The notes beneath the pieces were generated by a model. That model was not told where the DNA came from. It made no database searches and was given only the letters and a program-made list of their open reading frames with translations. A DNA stretch of 64,000 nt, taken from Paenibacillus senegalimassiliensis (lineage in GTDB: Bacteria > Bacillota > Bacilli > Paenibacillales > Paenibacillaceae). Position numbers and translations under genes: made by a program. The first letter of the stretch is position 1. The number at the start of each line of letters is the position of its first letter. Positions 9,440 to 17,824 of this stretch are shown here, piece after piece. The stretch is from NCBI RefSeq assembly GCF_001486585.1, contig NZ_LN909046.1, forward strand, positions 1,302,001-1,366,000. The letters run 5' to 3'.

Positions 9440-9445
9440 ATTATA
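9440..9445 (-). promoter_or_regulatory. -10 element of the importer operon
   Basis: On the minus strand this reads TATAAT, about 60 bp before the binding-protein ATG. The position 17-18 bp further upstream reads TAGTTCC, a poor -35. A good -10 with a poor -35 fits a promoter that needs an activator, and the two AraC-type YesN regulators next door are the obvious candidates. Confidence 0.5.
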
Positions 9446-9500
9446 AGATTGTTATAGGGGCAGGAACTACATGCGAATTATAGCTATATCCTTGCAAATC

Positions 9501-11036
9501 TTAGGTTTTCTTGTATTCGTTAGGCGACATACCCAGACGCTTCTCAAATTGCTGCAGAAAATATTGATAACTGGTGTAGCCGACCATCTCCGCAATCTCA
9601 CTATTTTTATACCGATGGCTCCGAAGCAGGCGACTGGCCTCTTCTATTCGCAAATTATGAAGGAACTCATGAAAATTCACTCCGTTCTTACGCATCAGTA
9701 ACTGTCCAAGATAGGCCGGATGAAGGAAAAATCGCTCTGCCAGCATTTTAATTGTCAATCTCTCGCGGAAATGCGACTCCATATATTCGTTAATGTCCTG
9801 AACAATTCCTTGTGCCCCCGCTACCGTCTCCTGCAGCAACCAATCGAAGCATGCACGGCCGCAGGAGCGCAGCATTCCAATCAATTCATCGAAGTTCAAT
9901 CCCTCATTCAGATTCGGTATATCGAATAAGCGATGCGAAGGCCCTGCGGCCTGTTCCATTTGCCCGCTCATATACATGCTGATCTCATGAAGGAGATAGA
10001 TTATAAATTTACGAGCCTCATCCGGATAAATGCTTGCTTCACGAAAGGCTTGATCTATGGAATTCACGATCTCCTCATAATCGGCAGCATCAAGCACCCG
10101 AAGTGAATCGAGCACCCGCTCCAGCAGGTCTGCTTGCTGATAATAGCTTTGAAATTCGCCTTCCTTCACGTCAGCATAATGAATAATCTTGTTCCTCCCC
10201 GACTCATAGAAGGTATGCATCAAAGCATCTGCTGCCGCTCTGTAAGAAGCCCCAATCTCCATTAGTGAAGCTACCCGTTTGCCTACACCTATGGATACAC
10301 ATGCATGAAAACCCGCCAGGTGGCGGGCTATAGCCTCAATGCGGTCCTCTGACTGCCCTTCCTGGTGTTCGTACGAGCCGAATACAAGACAGAAAACATG
10401 AGGCCGTAGTTGAGCCAGATACATGGGAGTGCCTTCACGTTCACTTGCAGATTCGGCAACCATCGATCTGAGGCGCATAAGTTCCTTTTCCCGCCCCTGA
10501 ACCAGACACACATTCCAATATGTGGCCAGCAATGATAGAGACTCCAGCTCCTCTCTGTCAGGCTGGGACAATACACTTCCTGTCAGCAATTCCTGAATTA
10601 GCAGTGTTTCCTTCTCCCGCCGAGCCGCCTTGGAAATCTGAAGCTTGGCCTGCTCCTCCCTAAGCTCCTGCTGAATAGCCTGAATCTCCAGGTAAGTCTG
10701 CTCCTCATCAAGGGGCTTTAACAAATACCGGGACACTCTGCATTTCAGCGCTTTGCGTGCATATTCAAAGTCGCTATAGCCTGTTAGAATTACAAATTTG
10801 GTATCTTGTCTTCCGGCCTTGCGCCAGGCTTGAATCATCTCCAGGCCGTCCATCACCGGCATATGAATATCCACCATGACAAGATCAGGCTCCAACTCCT
10901 CCATCAGCTTCAAGCCTTGCGCCCCATTGCCACAGGTACCACATACATCAAAGCCAAGTCCCTCCCAGTCAATCCACAACTGTAGCCCCTCCAGTGCCCA
11001 TGGCTCATCGTCAATCAGCAGCACCTTAAACGCCAT
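9501..11036 (-). CDS. YesN-type response regulator with AraC output domain (second of two)
   Basis: A 511-aa response regulator: N-terminal receiver domain with D9/D10, phospho-acceptor D56 (MVDIHMP) and the LLKP lysine; a long middle region of ~250 aa; and a C-terminal AraC/HTH_18 pair of helix-turn-helices ending LGMSPNEYKKT. The ATG at 11036 is chosen because AGAAGGAGGG lies 6 bp before it; the longer in-frame start 33 bp earlier has no such site. It overlaps the end of the histidine-kinase gene by 11 bp, so kinase and regulator are translationally coupled. It probably activates the adjacent importer promoter on sensing xylan-derived sugars (inferred from context). Confidence 0.9.
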   Translation of the reverse strand: MAFKVLLIDDEPWALEGLQLWIDWEGLGFDVCGTCGNGAQGLKLMEELEPDLVMVDIHMPVMDGLEMIQAWRKAGRQDTKFVILTGYSDFEYARKALKCRVSRYLLKPLDEEQTYLEIQAIQQELREEQAKLQISKAARREKETLLIQELLTGSVLSQPDREELESLSLLATYWNVCLVQGREKELMRLRSMVAESASEREGTPMYLAQLRPHVFCLVFGSYEHQEGQSEDRIEAIARHLAGFHACVSIGVGKRVASLMEIGASYRAAADALMHTFYESGRNKIIHYADVKEGEFQSYYQQADLLERVLDSLRVLDAADYEEIVNSIDQAFREASIYPDEARKFIIYLLHEISMYMSGQMEQAAGPSHRLFDIPNLNEGLNFDELIGMLRSCGRACFDWLLQETVAGAQGIVQDINEYMESHFRERLTIKMLAERFFLHPAYLGQLLMRKNGVNFHEFLHNLRIEEASRLLRSHRYKNSEIAEMVGYTSYQYFLQQFEKRLGMSPNEYKKT

Positions 11037-12846
11037 GGTTATACCCTCCTTCTGTTCCCTGCCGTTCAAGCAGATGTAAGGGGATTTTGAATGATATCTG
11101 CGTGCCTTGTCTCGCCTGACTGGCTACATTAAATTGAACCTTATCGTCATAATACAGCTCCAGACGTCGGTAGACATTACGAATGCCAATACTGCTTCCA
11201 CCAGGCTCCTCTGTACTGCGCATATGATATAACACTTCCTGCAACTGTTCCTTTTCCATCCCCTTACCGTTATCCGCGATTAATATGCTCAAATACTCGC
11301 CGATCACTTCGGCACGAATGGTCACGATCCCCAAGCCTTCAATCGCTTGTATGCCATGCTTACAGGCATTTTCAGCAAGTTGCTGAATGCTCAGCTTTGG
11401 TATTTTATACTGGCGAGCTTCCTCGCTGACCTTGATATGATATTCGAATTTGTCCCGGAAACGAAACTTCTCAATCCCCAGGTACATTACGGTAAAGCTC
11501 ATCTCTTCTTCTAGCGAAACCAAATCGTCCTTCCAGTTCAATAAACGACGTAGTAATTTGGATAAGTCCTTAATAATATCTTTTACGTCGACATAATTAT
11601 TTTTGGTGCTTACCACTAGCAGGGCGTTCAGCGTGTTGAACAGAAAATGCGGATTCATTTGACTTTGCAGCAAATTAAGCTCCGCCCGAATGCGCTCCGT
11701 TTCCTGACTTCTCTGCTGAATTTCCAGCTTATAGACGTTGTTGATTAACGAATGAATTTGCGTTGTCATCATATTGAAGTTGCCAATCAGTTGACCAATC
11801 TCATCCCGACCTCCATCCATTTCAAGCAGATCGAACTTCTCGTTCCTCACCTTCTGCATCTGTCTGGATAGACGCTTCACCCTGTCATTGTAGGAGCGCA
11901 GCATCACATACATGAACACAGAGGTCAGCAAGGTGATGATGCTTGCCAGCATACCGAAATAAAGGCGCATATCGAGCATCGCTTGCTTGACCCGTGTTCC
12001 CTGCGGAACACCGATGAGCTTCCAGCCCTTCACATAGCTGGCATTGCCGATAGGAACCATATGTAAATCCTTATCCGCTGCCCCGGTACTATCAAACAAG
12101 GCATAATCCGCATCGCCTTCTCCTTGATAGCGATCATCCGTGGATACAATAACCTGTCCCAACTCATTTACTAGATATAGATCAAGATAGTGACGCTCCC
12201 TCGCAATGACATCATAGAAGCGACTTAAGTAGAAATCGATCCGCACCAGTTTCTGAAAGGAATGATCTCCCTGATAATCATCCATTCGCTCAATAATGCT
12301 AAGGTAAGAGGAAGTGGCCGCGGAATTGTTCACGGACCTGGCCCGGTAGGCCGACACTTTCACAGAGCCTTTGAAGGTTTGCCATTGCTGGTACCAGCTA
12401 CTTGACCGTACGGATGGATCTAATAGATAGTAATCTCCGCCGGACACGATGCTGGGATTGTCGGTATAAATGCCAATCCGCTGGATCTGATTGTTGACGG
12501 GAATATAGGAGGTGACCCGATGCCGTAATTGTTCGTCGAAGGTATTATAGAAATCTAACGGACTTTCATAGACACGGTCCATCGCTTCGGACAACAATTT
12601 ATCCGTAATCAGGGCATGACTGACCGACATTCCTCCATCAATCATGCTATGAATATCCTTTCTTGCCCGCTCTAGTGAAATTTGTAGATTCTGCTCCTCC
12701 CGCTCCCGAATCAGTTCGGACATCCGGTCCATGAACAGATAACTGATGACCATTAGAGGCAGCAAAATGCCGATGATGTAAATCAACATCAGCTTGTAAT
12801 TGAGTGGAATATCATTAACGATACTGCGGAACCGGACTCTTCTCAT
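11026..12846 (-). CDS. YesM-type sensor histidine kinase
   Basis: A membrane sensor kinase of the LytS/YesM class. From the ATG at 12846 it has a membrane helix near residues 18-40, an extracytoplasmic sensor region of ~250 aa (Cache-like by size), a second helix at ~296-317, a HAMP linker, and a His_kinase domain with H400 in MNPHFLFNT. The ATPase part shows ENACKHG (N box) and ADNGKGM (G1). The first in-frame ATG at 12879 has no ribosome site, whereas GGAGGGGTGGGG lies before 12846, though spaced rather far. It sits between two YesN-type regulators and overlaps the downstream one. The likely signal is an extracellular xylan oligosaccharide, possibly via the binding protein. Confidence 0.9.
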   Translation of the reverse strand: MRRVRFRSIVNDIPLNYKLMLIYIIGILLPLMVISYLFMDRMSELIREREEQNLQISLERARKDIHSMIDGGMSVSHALITDKLLSEAMDRVYESPLDFYNTFDEQLRHRVTSYIPVNNQIQRIGIYTDNPSIVSGGDYYLLDPSVRSSSWYQQWQTFKGSVKVSAYRARSVNNSAATSSYLSIIERMDDYQGDHSFQKLVRIDFYLSRFYDVIARERHYLDLYLVNELGQVIVSTDDRYQGEGDADYALFDSTGAADKDLHMVPIGNASYVKGWKLIGVPQGTRVKQAMLDMRLYFGMLASIITLLTSVFMYVMLRSYNDRVKRLSRQMQKVRNEKFDLLEMDGGRDEIGQLIGNFNMMTTQIHSLINNVYKLEIQQRSQETERIRAELNLLQSQMNPHFLFNTLNALLVVSTKNNYVDVKDIIKDLSKLLRRLLNWKDDLVSLEEEMSFTVMYLGIEKFRFRDKFEYHIKVSEEARQYKIPKLSIQQLAENACKHGIQAIEGLGIVTIRAEVIGEYLSILIADNGKGMEKEQLQEVLYHMRSTEEPGGSSIGIRNVYRRLELYYDDKVQFNVASQARQGTQISFKIPLHLLERQGTEGGYNHGV

Positions 12847-12909
12847 GTTGGCTACACCCCACCCCTCCGTGCCGTTCATGTCTAGCTGTGTTCTAAGCCT
12901 TGTTTCACT

Positions 12910-14436
12910 TCACTGCTGCTTCCTGTAAACAGAAGGAGCCGCACCTGTCATTCGCTTGAACTGACTTACAAAATAGTCGGCATTGGGATAACCGGAATAC
13001 GCAGCAACTTCGGCAATGCTCATACGGGTCTGCCGCAGCAATCTCTTGGCTTCTTCCACTCGCTTGTCATTTAAATATTCGCGGAAAGTTCGACCTGTCT
13101 GCTGCTTGAAGACCTGCCCCATATAATTGGGATTCATATGGAATCTGCGGGCCAGGTCTTGCAACTGAAGCCTTGTACGGAATTCCTGATCTACATACCG
13201 AACCACTTGGAAGATAGTATTTGCCTCACTACGTTTGCGTTGCTCTCCGAGTACTTCCACACTCTTCATACACAATCCGTTGGCATATCTGCGCAGTTCC
13301 TCATATCCAAGCCCTTCAGTAAACACACCAGGCTCTGGCTGCAGGCTTTCAGCGAATTGATCAGCATTCCCTCCCCAAATCTTAAGTTGCTTAAAAATCT
13401 CCATCTCCAGCGCAAGCAGTTGAATACGGATATACTCCATATCCCTGGCAGGTCGTCTGGAAGATGGCGCGGTCAGCAAGGCGTCCATTGCCGGTTCAAG
13501 ACCGGCCTGGTCCTCCGAACTCAGGATGTTCATCAAGACAGTCAAAGCGCGCTTATTCACGCTTCTCGCCTCGTCATTCTCCCTGACACCATTCCGCTTC
13601 GTCTTGCCTCCACCCTTATCTTCAAATTTCTGTTCCAGCGCGAGTATCGCTTGTTGATAAGCGCTCCTTAAGGCGAGCACACCTCCCTCTGCATACCCCA
13701 CTGCCGTCATTATGGCAGGGTCTTCAGAGCCTTGCTCAATCATGCGTCTGCCCAAGTCTTCAAGTTGATCCAGAGCGTAAGAATCCTCGCCGGCGATCAG
13801 AACTTCTCTTCCTTCAAAATGAGCACATCTCTCCGGCAAAAACGATTGCATTTGCTCCTTAACCAGACCATGCCAGCGTCTCTCTTCAAACTTGGTATCT
13901 ATCAGCAGGCAAGCAACCTTCTCATGGCTCTCGATCTGGAGCCACCTTGCAGCTTCATAAGCTAGTTCCCGATGATTTTCCCCTTGCAGCAAGCGATGAA
14001 TCAGCCCCTTTCCATACAAGGAGCGTTCAAGAAGTAGGCGTTCCGCAGCGACCTGCTCATTCAGAATAGTTCTTTTCACTTGCTCTAATACCAGTTCAAT
14101 CTCATCTTCATCAATTGGTTTGAGGAGATAATCCTCCACTCGCTGCTCAAGTGCTGTCTTCGCATATTCAAAATTATCGTAGCCGCTCAGAATGACAAAC
14201 CGGGGGGGCTTACTCAGTTCCTGATGGGAGCGGTCAATCAATTCAAGACCCCCGACGGAGGGCATATGGAGATCAGTAAATACTAAATCAGGCTGCAAGC
14301 GCTCCATCAGTGACCAGGCCAAATGCCCATTAGCCGCCTCCCCGCAAACCTGGAACCCATGCTTGTTCCAGTTGACGATCGTGCGCAATCCTTCCAGTAC
14401 CCATGGCTCATCGTCCACAAGCAATACGTTCATCAT
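12910..14436 (-). CDS. YesN-type response regulator with AraC output domain (first of two)
   Basis: A 508-aa response regulator with receiver-domain residues D8/D9, phospho-acceptor D55 (FTDLHMP) and LLKP, a variable middle part, and a C-terminal AraC-type DNA-binding domain (MSIAEVAAYSGYPNADYF helix-turn-helix). AAGGAGGGATCAGC gives a strong ribosome site directly before the ATG. The start codon lies 17 bp beyond what was probably the original end of the GH115 gene, before a MITE-like element was inserted at 14460-14635. It is paralogous to the regulator at 9501-11036, and the two flank a single kinase, so both may answer to YesM. Confidence 0.9.
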   Translation of the reverse strand: MMNVLLVDDEPWVLEGLRTIVNWNKHGFQVCGEAANGHLAWSLMERLQPDLVFTDLHMPSVGGLELIDRSHQELSKPPRFVILSGYDNFEYAKTALEQRVEDYLLKPIDEDEIELVLEQVKRTILNEQVAAERLLLERSLYGKGLIHRLLQGENHRELAYEAARWLQIESHEKVACLLIDTKFEERRWHGLVKEQMQSFLPERCAHFEGREVLIAGEDSYALDQLEDLGRRMIEQGSEDPAIMTAVGYAEGGVLALRSAYQQAILALEQKFEDKGGGKTKRNGVRENDEARSVNKRALTVLMNILSSEDQAGLEPAMDALLTAPSSRRPARDMEYIRIQLLALEMEIFKQLKIWGGNADQFAESLQPEPGVFTEGLGYEELRRYANGLCMKSVEVLGEQRKRSEANTIFQVVRYVDQEFRTRLQLQDLARRFHMNPNYMGQVFKQQTGRTFREYLNDKRVEEAKRLLRQTRMSIAEVAAYSGYPNADYFVSQFKRMTGAAPSVYRKQQ

Positions 14437-14459
14437 GCTGATCCCTCCTTCACTTATAG

Positions 14460-14635
14460 AGGTTGTTCAAAAAGTCACCTTCCCAGAACGAAGTAGTTCA
14501 AGGAGTGAACTCGACATCGAATCTTGAATTCACCCGGGCCTTCCGTTGCTCACGTACCCACTACGTACGCTCCGCTACTCAGTCCCTGGCTTCATCCAAC
14601 CTTCTTGGTCCTGTAAACTCGACTTTTTGAACACG
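14460..14635. mobile_element. 176-bp MITE-like element with 9-bp target duplication
   Basis: The ends carry a 13-bp perfect terminal inverted repeat, TGTTCAAAAAGTC (14464-14476 and, inverted, 14621-14633). A direct repeat CACTTATAG flanks the element at 14451-14459 and 14636-14644 and is read as the target-site duplication. No transposase frame fits inside. Collapsing the element and one copy of the direct repeat gives a clean gene junction: the GH115 codons TAC TAT AAG are followed by TGA, then AAGGAGGGATCAGC and the regulator ATG. A degraded end of the same element occurs at 26532-26557. Confidence 0.75.
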
Positions 14636-17517
14636 CACTTATAGTAGCTTTCCGGCGGGCCAAAATAGGAGGATGGAAGAGAATGTTTCGATACTGTTAG
14701 CTTCTGTAGCACCAATCCCGCATCCAGTACATAAACGCGCAGGGTATGCAAGCCAGACGTAAGCACATGCTGCGTTCCATGGGTATGAACATTGTTTAGC
14801 ACTGCTTGCTCCCAATGGTGCGATTCACCAGCCACAAATTCCGCAGGTAGTAGTTGGGCGATGACCGGCTCGTTATCATCCAGTCCTATAGCATAAGGAA
14901 GCTGCCCCTGCTTTGTTAGCGGGTTTGTAGGAGCGGCATGAACAATAACTGTATGAATGCCCTCTTCTGCCACCCACAGGCGATATTCCAAATAAGGAGC
15001 CTCCTGATACCGCTCATATCGTAACGTTGTCGGGAATAGCTTCACGGCGGATAACGAACGTCCATATTTCTGAATCACTTCAAAATGAGCGTCTTGCCTG
15101 CCATTCCGATCGCAGGTATGCTCAGCTTCCATGACAATCACACCGTTCGTCTCAACAAAGGTCATAGGAGGAAGCGAATCGGTAGATATAATCCGGGCTT
15201 CAACGGTAATTCTAACCGTCTGCAGGCTGGACTTGGACTGCTGACCGTAAGTAATCACAATCTCTCCAGCCAGAGGAGCCTTGACCTGCTCCCAGTCCAG
15301 GGACACATAAAGGTCCTCTCCCTGCAAGGGACTTCCCTGCTGCCGCTCAAGCCTGATCCAGTCAGCGCTTGGCTGCACACGGTAATCCAGCACCTGTCTC
15401 CCGCCATGGCTAATCGTCACGCGATAGCGTTCCTTCTGAACATTGGTGAACGTCGGTAACGCCAGTGTTCCTGAGCTGAATCCACCACTAGTTCCTTCCA
15501 CGTCAACGATAATCGAGGCTTCCTCCTGGGGCTCAACAGAGCGGTAGGCCGGATACTGCCAGCCTTCGTCGTTCCAGTGCACGTAGCCAATATGTGCAGA
15601 AGACATCATTCCACTCCATTTTCCACCAGATAACTCATGGTTGTATTGCTGCTGGAGTTGCTTATCTCGGAATATCGCTGCCTCTATTAAGTCAGCATAG
15701 TGATTGGATAGTAGGCTGGGAGGCGTAAAGCTGCTGTATTTCTGATGAAGTGCGGCGTAAATTTGCATTTTTTTGACATTGGCGCTAGCGACTGCGGGAT
15801 AGTACACCAACTGATAATAGGCATCCCTGTGAGGTTCGCTAATCATGTTATAATAGACCCCGGCTTGTCGCTCCAGTTCCAGCGCCTCGGCAAGCACTCG
15901 CTGCCCCTCATCATAGTGAGACACGCTATAGGTGTCTGCATAAGTAACCTCTGGCTTGCGCTGACCGTTCATTCTAGTATAGTTCTCCAGCACCTCCGCA
16001 ATGCCGACTAACGCTTCCTCTGCAACAGTATGAGCGAACTGCTGCTCCACCCATTCCCGAAGGAATTCCCCCGTACGATTGGGCTTTGTCGTTCCCCATG
16101 CTTCAAAATCATAGGCTAACTCCATAAAATAAGAGAGCGGCAGCTCCATTGGCTTCAAATCACCCACGTTCACGATCCAAAGGTCTTTGATGCCATAATC
16201 ATAAGCTAGCGACATCTGCTCCCATACCTTCTCAAGAGGAACCGTGTTCACCCATTCATAGGAATTCGGAGCCCCATGATAGTCAAAATGATAATAAATT
16301 CCCCACCCAGCCTTGCGATCTCGCAGTCCTTCCTCCGGCAACTTCCTCATATTGCCGAAATTATCATCTGACATGATGATGGTGACATCATCCAGCACGT
16401 CCCAGTCCTGTAACCCCTGCACCTCTTCTGTTCCATACCAGAACGCCTCAACTTCCTTATAGATCGTCAACGCCTGTGGCGCACACTCCAGCCCATGTCT
16501 GCGCAGCAATTCCTTCTGCGTCAGGATAATTTCCTTCAAACGTTGAATATTCTCCTCTAAAGTACCTCCGAGAGCAGAGTCCTGCTCCCCGCGCATGCCC
16601 AGCGTAATGACATTGGCGAAGGGCTTATTACGAACCACGCCATCCTCCCAAAAATTCGTAATGGCTTCTTGGTTATCTGAGTAATCCCATAAGCCATGTT
16701 CACCATAAAAATGATGCGTCTTCTTCCATTCCTCTCCGGCCCTGCACATGGGCTCATGATGCGAGGTCCCCATTACGATTCCATATTCCTCGGCCAGTTC
16801 GGCATTAGCCAGTGGATGACTTAAGCCGTCTTCACTGAATACCGCACTCCACATGGCCGGCCACAAATAATTGCCCTTCAGTCGCAGTAATAACTCGAAT
16901 ACCTGTTCATACATACGCTCACTAAATCCGCCGCAATGGTCTCTGGACCAGGAACCTAGCGATGGCCATTCGTCATTCAGGAAGAAACCTCTGTAACGGA
17001 TCGACGGCTCCTTCGAGACGAATTCCACTTGTTCCTTCGTGAAGATTAGCTCTGACTGCTTCTTCGGGTATACATCTGCCCAATAGACCCAAGGGCTGAC
17101 GCCAATTAGTCTGGAGATGTGATACAAGCCATACAGTGTCCCCCGCTTCTCGCTGCCTGCAATCACGATCCCCTGATCAAGCTCGGGGCATGGATTCTCT
17201 ATAACCGAAATGATGAAGCTCTCCCGGCGGCTTCGCAATGCAGTCACTTCAAGCCGACCTTCCGCGATTAAGGAATCAAGGATATCATTATGTCCGATGG
17301 TCCCTGCTATCACCGCGGTCTTGCTCAGTTGCGTTCTGTCGGTAATAAGCTGCGGCATGACATCCGTAACAAGCTGAATATCTTGTGCCAGTGAGGAGGA
17401 AACACGCCTGATTCCGGCATAATCCTGACCTTGCTCATATATATAAATGGGGATTGCCTGACCCTGCTGAACAAGAACAACAGCTTCTGCCACATTTGTA
17501 TTAACATCGTTCATCAT
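14575..17517 (-). CDS. GH115 xylan alpha-1,2-glucuronidase
   Basis: A large glycosidase (980 aa) of family GH115, which removes (4-O-methyl-)glucuronic acid side chains from xylan and xylo-oligosaccharides. An N-terminal domain leads into the catalytic barrel, with family-like segments YRGFFLNDEWPSL near residue 180 and LKGNYLWPAMW near 215. A C-terminal beta-rich domain covers roughly residues 800-960. No signal peptide is seen, so it should act on imported oligosaccharides. AGGAG precedes two adjacent ATGs (17517 and 17514). The last 20 residues (CVFKKS...MKPGTE) are encoded by the MITE-like element: the ancestral protein very probably ended ...PPESYYK. A consensus cre site lies 23 bp upstream of the start. 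Confidence 0.9.
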   Translation of the reverse strand: MMNDVNTNVAEAVVLVQQGQAIPIYIYEQGQDYAGIRRVSSSLAQDIQLVTDVMPQLITDRTQLSKTAVIAGTIGHNDILDSLIAEGRLEVTALRSRRESFIISVIENPCPELDQGIVIAGSEKRGTLYGLYHISRLIGVSPWVYWADVYPKKQSELIFTKEQVEFVSKEPSIRYRGFFLNDEWPSLGSWSRDHCGGFSERMYEQVFELLLRLKGNYLWPAMWSAVFSEDGLSHPLANAELAEEYGIVMGTSHHEPMCRAGEEWKKTHHFYGEHGLWDYSDNQEAITNFWEDGVVRNKPFANVITLGMRGEQDSALGGTLEENIQRLKEIILTQKELLRRHGLECAPQALTIYKEVEAFWYGTEEVQGLQDWDVLDDVTIIMSDDNFGNMRKLPEEGLRDRKAGWGIYYHFDYHGAPNSYEWVNTVPLEKVWEQMSLAYDYGIKDLWIVNVGDLKPMELPLSYFMELAYDFEAWGTTKPNRTGEFLREWVEQQFAHTVAEEALVGIAEVLENYTRMNGQRKPEVTYADTYSVSHYDEGQRVLAEALELERQAGVYYNMISEPHRDAYYQLVYYPAVASANVKKMQIYAALHQKYSSFTPPSLLSNHYADLIEAAIFRDKQLQQQYNHELSGGKWSGMMSSAHIGYVHWNDEGWQYPAYRSVEPQEEASIIVDVEGTSGGFSSGTLALPTFTNVQKERYRVTISHGGRQVLDYRVQPSADWIRLERQQGSPLQGEDLYVSLDWEQVKAPLAGEIVITYGQQSKSSLQTVRITVEARIISTDSLPPMTFVETNGVIVMEAEHTCDRNGRQDAHFEVIQKYGRSLSAVKLFPTTLRYERYQEAPYLEYRLWVAEEGIHTVIVHAAPTNPLTKQGQLPYAIGLDDNEPVIAQLLPAEFVAGESHHWEQAVLNNVHTHGTQHVLTSGLHTLRVYVLDAGLVLQKLTVSKHSLPSSYFGPPESYYKCVFKKSSLQDQEGWMKPGTE

Positions 17518-17539
17518 CCTAGCTCCTTTTACCTATTTT

Positions 17540-17553
17540 AGATAGCGCTTTCA
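17540..17553 (-). promoter_or_regulatory. Catabolite-responsive element (cre) before GH115
   Basis: On the minus strand TGAAAGCGCTATCT matches the cre consensus TGWAARCGYTWNCW at every position. It lies 23-36 bp before the GH115 ATG, a position where bound CcpA would act as a roadblock. No convincing -10/-35 pair was seen between it and the repeat at 17590. Confidence 0.7.
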
Positions 17554-17589
17554 TGATATCTCCTGCTTCAGCCACAGTACTAAATCCAA

Positions 17590-17824
17590 GCTATATCAGT
17601 TGAACTAAGAAAAGGCATAACAAGTAAGCGAGAAAAATGATTCTGAAGAAGGTCAAAGCTTTCTGCAAGAAAGCTGCATCGGAAGCCTACGCTTGTTCGC
17701 CTTTGTGAATGGATTTCTACCCTATAAGAATTTATTAAATAAGAGAAATCCATGAGCAACAGCGATCGTAAGAACATTTTCTCGTCTGCTTCTTTGCGTT
17801 AAATATAAGTTCAACTTATATAGC
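17590..17824 (-). repeat. 235-bp interspersed repeat, copy A
   Basis: Nearly the same sequence occurs in the opposite orientation at 31147-31372. Blocks of 41 bp (17757-17797 against 31170-31210), 42 bp and 40 bp are identical. Differences cluster in a central variable segment and at the ends. The ends are inverted repeats (GCTATAT, then AGTTGAACT). A conserved hairpin AGCTTTCT-gca-AGAAAGCT sits inside at 17657-17675, with only its loop differing between copies. The element begins one base after the SGNH-gene stop codon. A frame of ~50 codons is kept in both copies without indels, but it has no ribosome site, so it is not called a gene. Confidence 0.8.

Noticed and set aside
13138..13671. 177-codon plus-strand frame inside a response-regulator gene
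   Set aside because: Antisense to a conserved YesN-type protein; no recognisable domain.
17580..17777. Possible small protein MFLRSLL... shared with 31190-31471
   Set aside because: The frame is kept in both repeat copies without indels, but both lack a ribosome site and the C-termini diverge into unrelated flanks. DNA identity explains the similarity.
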